Assembly (NCBI GenBank): GCA_947380435.1
Contig: CANCRC010000005.1
Coordinates: forward strand, 1-35,989
Length of the DNA stretch: 35,989 nt
DNA from: Chitinophagaceae bacterium
GTDB lineage: Bacteria; Bacteroidota; Bacteroidia; Chitinophagales; Chitinophagaceae
Direction of reading: 5' to 3'
Shown here: in pieces, positions 34,780-35,989 of the stretch
Numbering within the stretch: the stretch's first letter is position 1
Layout of the letters: the number at the start of each line of letters is the position of its first letter
The notes under the pieces: model-generated
What the model was told of the DNA's origin: nothing
Database searches by the model: none
Seen by the model: the letters and a program-made list of their open reading frames with translations, nothing else
Made by a program: the position numbers and the translations under genes

Positions 34780-35989
34780 CTAATTTCTTATAGGTCTTCC
34801 AGAAGTAATCACCGATTGTATTCTTTCCAAAGTTTTTTTCTGACCACATAAACTTAAGAAAGCTTCTCTTTCTAAATCAAGTAAATATTGTTCGTTTACT
34901 AGTGTAGGCTCACTTAAATCGCCACCACACATTACATAGGCTAATTTTTTAGCCACTAATGCATCGTGATCTGTTGCATAACCTGCTCTCCACATTCCAT
35001 TAATACCTGCGTAAAGTGCACCTAGGCCTGCTTTTCCAAGTACTTTAATATCTTTTCTTTGTTGTGGTTGCGTATAGCCAGCTTTAAATAATTGTAATGC
35101 TTGTTCTTTTGCATTGGCAATACGGCGTGATTGATTCAGTACAATAAAATCTTGTCCTTTTCTTAATATACCCATATCCATGGCTTCACTTGCAGAAGTA
35201 GCTACTTTGGCAGTAGCAATATTCATAAATCTTTTATTCAGGGTAATGGTTTCTGGTTCGTCTGCATGCATTTCATCGGAAGCGCGTAAAACAAATTCTT
35301 TAGTACCGCCTCCGCCAGGAATCACACCAATACCTAATTCAACTAAACCTACATAGGTTTCAGCTGCAGCGCAAATACTGTCGGCATGTAAATTCATTTC
35401 ACATCCACCACCTAAGCAAAGTCCATGTGGAGCAATGACTACAGGAACAGAAGAGTAGCGCACACGCATCATTGTATTTTGGAAAGTACGAATGGCCATA
35501 TCTAATTCCTCATAGTCTTGTTCAATAGCTAACATAAATATCATGCCCACATTCGCTCCAGCGCTAAATAAATTACCATCGTTGGCTATAACTAGTCCAT
35601 TATATTTTTCTTCAGCAATTGCAATAGATTTATTTAAGCCTTCTAAAACTTCTCCTCCAATACTATTCATTTTGGTATTCCAACTAAAACCTGCAACACC
35701 ATCTCCAATGTCTACTAAATGACAAGCACTGTTTTTCCAAATAGTTTTTTCTTGAAAGTCTGAAAGTATAATAAATGAATCGGCGCCTGGTATTAATTTA
35801 TACCCTTCTGTTGCTACATCATAATAATAGCGTTTGCCGTCTTGTACTTTATAGAAGCTTAATCCTTTTTGAGACATCTTCTCTACCCATGCTGCCACTG
35901 CGTATCCGCCTGCTTTCATATCGGTAATAACCGTTGCAATATCAAGCGCATCCCAGGTTTCAAAAGCGCCAATCTCCCAACCAAAACCT
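34780..35989 (-). CDS. 3-hydroxyacyl-CoA dehydrogenase / enoyl-CoA hydratase, C-terminal part (cut by window edge)
   Basis: This gene for fatty-acid beta-oxidation runs off the right edge. The frame is open to the edge; the extra residues before the first internal ATG (35919) read GFGWEIGAFETWDALD, typical of the end of the dehydrogenase half, so the true start is outside. The visible part ends the 3-hydroxyacyl-CoA dehydrogenase region and holds the crotonase (enoyl-CoA hydratase) domain: VAGFSWNTKMNSIGGEVLEG, DGNLFSAGANVGMIF (oxyanion hole), GLCLGGGCEMNLHADSICAA and LVELGIGVIPGGGGTKE (active-site Glu region). Bacteroidota carry a fused protein of about 800 residues with the crotonase domain last; that order fits. 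Stop TAG. Confidence 0.93.
   Translation of the reverse strand, partial: GFGWEIGAFETWDALDIATVITDMKAGGYAVAAWVEKMSQKGLSFYKVQDGKRYYYDVATEGYKLIPGADSFIILSDFQEKTIWKNSACHLVDIGDGVAGFSWNTKMNSIGGEVLEGLNKSIAIAEEKYNGLVIANDGNLFSAGANVGMIFMLAIEQDYEELDMAIRTFQNTMMRVRYSSVPVVIAPHGLCLGGGCEMNLHADSICAAAETYVGLVELGIGVIPGGGGTKEFVLRASDEMHADEPETITLNKRFMNIATAKVATSASEAMDMGILRKGQDFIVLNQSRRIANAKEQALQLFKAGYTQPQQRKDIKVLGKAGLGALYAGINGMWRAGYATDHDALVAKKLAYVMCGGDLSEPTLVNEQYLLDLEREAFLSLCGQKKTLERIQSVITSGRPIRN

Overview
This window looks like chromosomal DNA of a low-GC Bacteroidota bacterium. A member of the Chitinophagales/Chitinophagaceae is my best guess, but the family is inference. The reasons are: type IX secretion genes (porU, porV, gldJ); a dcw division and cell-wall cluster without murF; an atpD-atpC pair separated from the other ATP synthase genes; a very short AtpC; DUF4292 between dut and an EnvC-like gene; and two promoters of the Bacteroidota type (TTG, spacer, TAnnTTTG). 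I see no mobile element, tRNA, rRNA or CRISPR array. No gene-free stretch exceeds 300 bases; the longest is the 253-base queA/mraZ spacer.

Layout. Bases 1-2284 (minus strand) hold the operon gldJ-ispF-murF, with murF cut by the left edge. Divergent from it, 2398-9661 (plus) holds porU, porV, dut, a DUF4292 lipoprotein and an EnvC-like LytM protein. Bases 9720-12025 hold glpK and glpF (glycerol uptake and phosphorylation). Bases 12065-13854 hold atpD-atpC, with their own promoter inside the end of glpF and two terminator hairpins after. A histidine kinase without a partner regulator (13975-15285) converges on queA (15362-16774, minus), which carries two asparagine-rich insertions. Bases 17028-33692 are one dcw cluster on the plus strand: mraZ, rsmH, ftsL, ftsI, murE, mraY, murD, ftsW, murG, murC, ftsQ, ftsA, ftsZ, closed by a strong terminator. 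A TIGR01777-type epimerase gene and the 3' part of a fatty-acid beta-oxidation gene (minus) complete the window.

The dcw genes make lipid II and build the septum. MurC, MurD, MurE (DAP type, motif DNPR) and the distant MurF assemble the UDP-MurNAc-pentapeptide, MraY and MurG make lipid II, FtsW and FtsI polymerise and cross-link it, and FtsL/Q/A/Z organise the ring. The EnvC-like protein probably activates septum-splitting amidases.

Most notable observations. (1) murD is interrupted by an in-frame TGA exactly between its ATP-binding and C-terminal domains, and is the only gene with a non-ATG start. None of the 28 genes with a visible end stops with TGA (24 TAA, 4 TAG). A mutation or sequence error is the simplest reading, but split MurD or TGA recoding can be tested. 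(2) Four GTG boxes with an exact 10-bp period precede mraZ, as expected for a MraZ operator; a second, looser GTG array faces queA and overlaps DnaA-box-like words. (3) FtsZ has a roughly 350-residue glutamate-rich linker and FtsQ a roughly 110-residue Lys/Thr/Pro tail. (4) GldJ has no cysteine for a lipid anchor. (5) The queA promoter abuts its ATG, suggesting a leaderless mRNA.
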